Source: Cerrena zonata
Taxonomy: Eukaryota; Basidiomycota; Agaricomycetes; Polyporales; Cerrenaceae
DNA length: 64,000 nt
Direction of reading: 5' to 3'
NCBI GenBank assembly: GCA_038087015.1
Contig: JASBNA010000030.1
Span: forward strand, 1 to 64,000
Shown here: positions 60,503 through 64,000 of the stretch, piece by piece
How the letters are laid out: every line of letters begins with the position of its first letter
Position numbering within the stretch: the first letter of the stretch is position 1
Notes under the pieces: model-generated
Seen by the model: the letters and a program-made list of their open reading frames with translations, nothing else
What the model was told of the DNA's origin: nothing
Database searches by the model: none
Position numbers and translations under genes: made by a program

Positions 60503-60592
60503 GGTTCGATGGTGTAGTTGGTTATCACGTTCGCCTCACAGGCTTCTGCTGATGTGCGCGAGAGGTCTCCGGTTCGAGCCCGGGTCGAATCA
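60503..60592 (+). tRNA. tRNA-Val(CAC) with 16-nt intron
   Basis: Complete cloverleaf: acceptor GGTTCGA/TCGAATC with discriminator A, D-arm GTGTAGTTGGTTATCAC, anticodon stem TTCGC/GCGAG, loop CTCACAC with anticodon CAC, T-arm TCCGG-TTCGAGC-CCGGG. The intron (60541-60556) follows position 37. It is followed by TTTT, a Pol III terminator. Confidence 0.95.
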
Positions 60593-60859
60593 TTTTAGTG
60601 GGATTGCAGGACGATGAACTTGGCGAGACGGCTGCGGACGGTGAGCCGGGGGTGGAATAGAGAGAGAGGAGCATTGTGGTAGCACTGCTATAGCTACTGC
60701 CGCATTTGCGATTGCACGCCTATTGCGTTTGAACGTGCGCTCAATGCTTGAGCTCTGATCTCTCTTCCTCGTCTTCATCTCCTTCTTCTCTTCTCTCGGC
60801 TTCATTCCTCTCTTCTCTCTTCCTTTCTTCAACCCCCGTTCCATATTCCCCATTCCAGG

Positions 60860-62762
60860 ATGGCCAACGACAAGACACCAACCCAGACCCCGCAGGACGA
60901 GTCTGTTGATGAAGAGACCAAAGCCGTCTCCGTGCCAGACTCTGGCGACAGCGGCGAAGGCAAGCTCAAGATGATTGTTTCGCTCGTCAAGAAGTGTCTC
61001 GGAGTGAAGGATATTGCCTCCATGTATGTTCTTTCCAGCTCAGGGTTCAAGCGTCGTCAATTCATCTATTCTTGATCGTAGGCGGTTGTCTCTTCCCGCG
61101 TCCCTGCTCGAGCCCATCCCCAACCTAGAGTACTGGCACTATCTCGACAGGCCCGATTTATTAGTTGCGTAAGTTTGCACGGTCCAACTACTTCGTGCTT
61201 TGCTTGACGTCGTTCGTATATGCTTAGGATTAATGACTCTGATGACCCCTTTGAACGAATGCTTGCTGTTGTTCGCTTCACATTCTCCAAAGACCTCAAA
61301 TTTATCGTGAGTCGCATCTCCGATAGCATACAACATCACTGACTCCCGATATAGCGAGGCAAAGTCTGCAAACCGTACAACTCCGTCCTGGGAGAACACT
61401 TTCGTTCACATTGGGATGTTCTCCCTGTGAGCTACCCTTCGGATCCTACCCAACCTCCCATCCAGCATCTCTATCTTTCTGAAGCAGCCGCCAAGTCCAG
61501 CTACTCCGTTCTCTTAGCCCCTCGGAATACAGCCGCTCTTTCTGAAACTGCCTCATTCAAAAGCGGCAAGAGTGGGCAGAGTACGGTGAGCGGGCTTAGT
61601 GTTACCAAGGCCAACTCCACACCCGGAACACCTGGCAAAAGGAGCAACAGCACCCCAGCCACTTCTCCCGAGCTGTTTGAAACCGAATTGGACGCTCAAA
61701 TGTCTAGTTTGAGTCTCGGGAGCAGGAACACATCTCAATCAGGCGACCTCGTCGAAGGAGGGAACATCGCTCCTGACCGTGAACGAGCTCGAGTCGCCTA
61801 CCTGACGGAGCAAGTGTCGCATCATCCACCCATCTCGGCATTCTCTGCCTACTGCCCAAGCCGACAAATCGAGTTGACAGGGGTTGATCAGATCTCTGCC
61901 AAGGTTTCTGGGACAACGGTACGCGTCATGCCAGGAAGTTTTAACAAGGGTGCCTTCGTACGTATCAAAGGTGGAAACGGCGCCGGCGAGACATACCAGA
62001 TCACACATCCCGTGGCTTCGGTGAACGGGCTTCTGCGAGGGAGCTTCTATGTCACTGTCTCGGAAAGTACTATCATCACCTGCACGGGCGCAAGTGAGAA
62101 TGGACCCCACTATCGCGCGATCATCGAGTACAAGGAGGAAAGCTGGTTGGGGAAGGCTCATTTCCTCTGCGAGGGAGTCATTCACACCTACACCCCTGGC
62201 TCGCGCGAACATGCTGACTGGACGAAAGTCAAACACGTTCCTCGTTCGCGCGTCGTTGCCGTATTCGACGGATCATGGAAACATCTCATCCGGTGGAAAC
62301 GTGCTGGTCCCGATATCGATCCAGACGAGACTGAGTATGCGACTCTGCTTGACATTTCGACGTTACATGTTATACCGAAGACGGTGAGGCCGTTGGAGAG
62401 GCAGTTGCCGGATGAGAGTAGGAAGCTTTGGGAGAACGTGACTGCGAAGCTGTTGTCGAAGGAATATAGCGAGGCGACGAGGCATAAACTGGCGATCGAA
62501 CAAAAACAGAGAGATGATGCGGCAGAGAGGAAACGGAAGGGACAGAAGTAAGTTCTTACCTTTTCATCCCTCCCCTCATCCAAATATCCTACTAACCGAC
62601 GTCTACAACTGTTTTAGGTTTATACCCAAGTATTTCGATTCCGACATCGACTCAGGTATTCCCATTCTGACTGAAGAAGGTCGGAAAGCGTTGGAAGAAG
62701 AGTTGAAAGAGGAAGGCCCATACCCCTTAGAACCTACGCCCGAAGGTGCAGCGTTAACTTAA
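60860..62762 (+). CDS. Oxysterol-binding protein-related protein (Osh4/Kes1-like)
   Basis: Five exons (60860-61023, 61082-61168, 61228-61306, 61355-62547, 62618-62762) give 555 residues starting MANDKTPTQTPQDESVDE. The OSBP-related (ORD) domain is clear: KPYNSVLGEHFRSHW near residue 116 (the KPxNPxLGE element), the family signature EQVSHHPP at about 262-269, and C-terminal WKRAGPDIDPDE. ORD proteins exchange sterol and PI4P between membranes. There is no PH domain or FFAT motif, as in yeast Kes1, but a Ser/Thr/Gly-rich insert of about 70 residues (around 165-235) before the signature makes it longer than Kes1 (434 residues). That insert is a likely phosphorylated loop. A basic helix (KQRDDAAERKRKGQK) precedes the last exon. 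The gene begins about 270 bp downstream of tRNA-Val. Confidence 0.92.
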
Positions 62763-63069
62763 TTTAGTGGCACATCACACCAGGGCACGATGATGATTGC
62801 ATAGTTTGCTCAAATTGCATAGTCTCCCCCATTCTGCATTCTCTTGTATAAGTAACAGTTATCTACGCATAGGCATCTGGTGACTCCCTTATGATTTTGA
62901 CGACAGGGATTTTTTTTCGGACCCTTACATATATCATTTACAAAGTCTTGACCCTCGGTGCTTGATACTACCATGCTTTTAGATGAAATGATCCTTGTGT
63001 ATAGATCTAAGTGTTCATCTCGTTGTTCTATATTTTGCTCGTGAAACTCTGAAGAGGCAATCTCCCGTC

Positions 63070-63780
63070 TCATCTTTTCAAAATCGGCATCCCATTAACA
63101 CGCCGCTGTTGACGAACACGGCAGTACTTCAGTCCGACGATGAGAGCAACCAAAACCGCTACACCCACTACGGTTCCTGCGATAGCACCAGCCACACGTC
63201 TAAAAGAGTCGTCGAAATTCGTATCTGTGGAAGTGGAGGAAGGTGCCGGACCGGGGGTGGAGGAGGACGTTGCGATGGGTGAGGAAGAACGGCTACTGGT
63301 CGCGATGGGTGGGGAAGAATGGCTACTGGTCGCGATGACTGCGTTTAGACAGGAAATATCGGTGCCGTTTGTGATTGTAAATGGGGAAGAGGTAGTAGGG
63401 AAGGAACGTTCAGACGCTATAGCCCGAACGATATATGTTCCACCTGGAAGGTCGACTGGGGACCAAGTGTACGAATTCATTAGACCGGGTTCCGGAAAGG
63501 GCCCGAATCGACGCCAATAAAAACGGAATGTTGGTCGTTGTTCGAGACGTGCTTTGTCGATGAGGGTGGTGGGTGGACGGAAGAAGTAGTTTGTGACAAG
63601 AAGAGTGAGATTGTGCAGATCGCCAGAAGTGGACCAACCGATGACGCCAGAGGAACAGGTAGTCATGTTTGGGATCTCGTTGAAGCTGAGAAAGGGCATG
63701 GTGGAGATACCAGAGGAGATAGGGAGGGGGTAATCGGAAAAGAGGGTGAGTGTTGAGCGAGGTAGGGTAGGGTCCCTCAT
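63070..63780 (-). CDS. Ser/Thr-rich single-pass surface protein
   Basis: A single 236-residue frame from ATG 63780. Residues about 30-145 form an extracellular-type domain with NMTTCSSGVIGWSTSGD, SWSPVDLPGGTY-like and FTITNGTDISC elements, known from basidiomycete cell-surface proteins. Then comes a Ser/Thr/Pro-rich stalk (about 150-190) with imperfect repeats of PIATSS, likely O-mannosylated. A strong transmembrane helix follows at about 196-219 (VAGAIAGTVVGVAVLVALIV), then a basic cytosolic tail (CRVRQQRRVNG). I see no signal peptide at this ATG, so the true N-terminus may be a further exon upstream, beyond about 63.8 kb. The role is probably wall or surface sensing or adhesion; no enzymatic motif. 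It converges with the OSBP gene, whose stop lies about 310 bp away. Confidence 0.75.
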   Translation of the reverse strand: MRDPTLPRSTLTLFSDYPLPISSGISTMPFLSFNEIPNMTTCSSGVIGWSTSGDLHNLTLLVTNYFFRPPTTLIDKARLEQRPTFRFYWRRFGPFPEPGLMNSYTWSPVDLPGGTYIVRAIASERSFPTTSSPFTITNGTDISCLNAVIATSSHSSPPIATSSRSSSPIATSSSTPGPAPSSTSTDTNFDDSFRRVAGAIAGTVVGVAVLVALIVGLKYCRVRQQRRVNGMPILKR

Positions 63781-64000
63781 GATGCAGATGAGCGTAGGCT
63801 CAAACTAGGATAGATGGGTGAAAGGAAACGTGAGGGAAATCGAACGAGGCTCGATCAACTGGATCGAGATATATAGTAGAAAGTCGAACACTATTTTGAG
63901 TATGGGAGCTTGGGTCTTCGATTTCAGGGTCGAGGTAAAATGAAAGATGGACGCGCTATGCCTTCAGGTACCGCCCAGCCCCATGACCATGCGCATGCAT

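Overview
This window comes from a filamentous basidiomycete, most likely an agaricomycete. The genes are split by many introns of about 50-60 nt, with GTRNGY donors and CTRAY-like branch points. There are F-box proteins of the mushroom type, DUF6533-type membrane proteins, a Sin3-like PAH protein and a PH-less oxysterol-binding protein, and both tRNA genes have introns. I see no bacterial operon structure and no CRISPR array. All exon joins below were worked out by eye from the DNA and were not tested against transcripts.

Layout. 0-9.6 kb: genes of lineage-specific families, namely a partial orphan, an ATP-grasp-like protein, a charged probably nuclear protein, and two paralogues of one orphan family (one frameshifted, one intact), each paralogue divergent from a minus-strand gene. 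9.6-13.2 kb: two tandem F-box genes with matching two-exon structure. 13.9-14.5 kb: a five-exon gene for a small HicA-like protein. 14.5-20 kb: mostly gene-free, with a long palindrome, a diverged dispersed repeat and a tRNA-Val(UAC). 20-54.4 kb: an accessory block with three intact copies of a three-exon F-box gene and a decayed fourth just beyond it (55.5 kb), two copies of a DUF6533-type membrane protein in inverted orientation, and at least three copies of a large, otherwise non-coding repeat. 56-64 kb: more ordinary gene space with a solo PAH (Sin3-like) protein, an HxxxDG acyltransferase, tRNA-Val(CAC), an OSBP/Osh protein and a Ser/Thr-rich membrane protein.

The most striking property of the accessory block is composition. 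The F-box and DUF6533 genes sit in four blocks almost without CpG (for example 2 CG dinucleotides in 1.26 kb), while the repeat DNA directly beside them has ordinary CpG density. The genes inside these CpG deserts keep open reading frames and intron positions. This suggests a history different from the surrounding DNA: either methylation-driven CpG loss under selection, or a separate origin.

By function, the ordinary genes cover lipid/sterol transport (OSBP), acyl transfer, chromatin (PAH) and cell surface. The accessory genes (F-box, DUF6533, ATP-grasp-like, HicA-like) belong to expanded or orphan families whose joint role cannot be read from the sequence.
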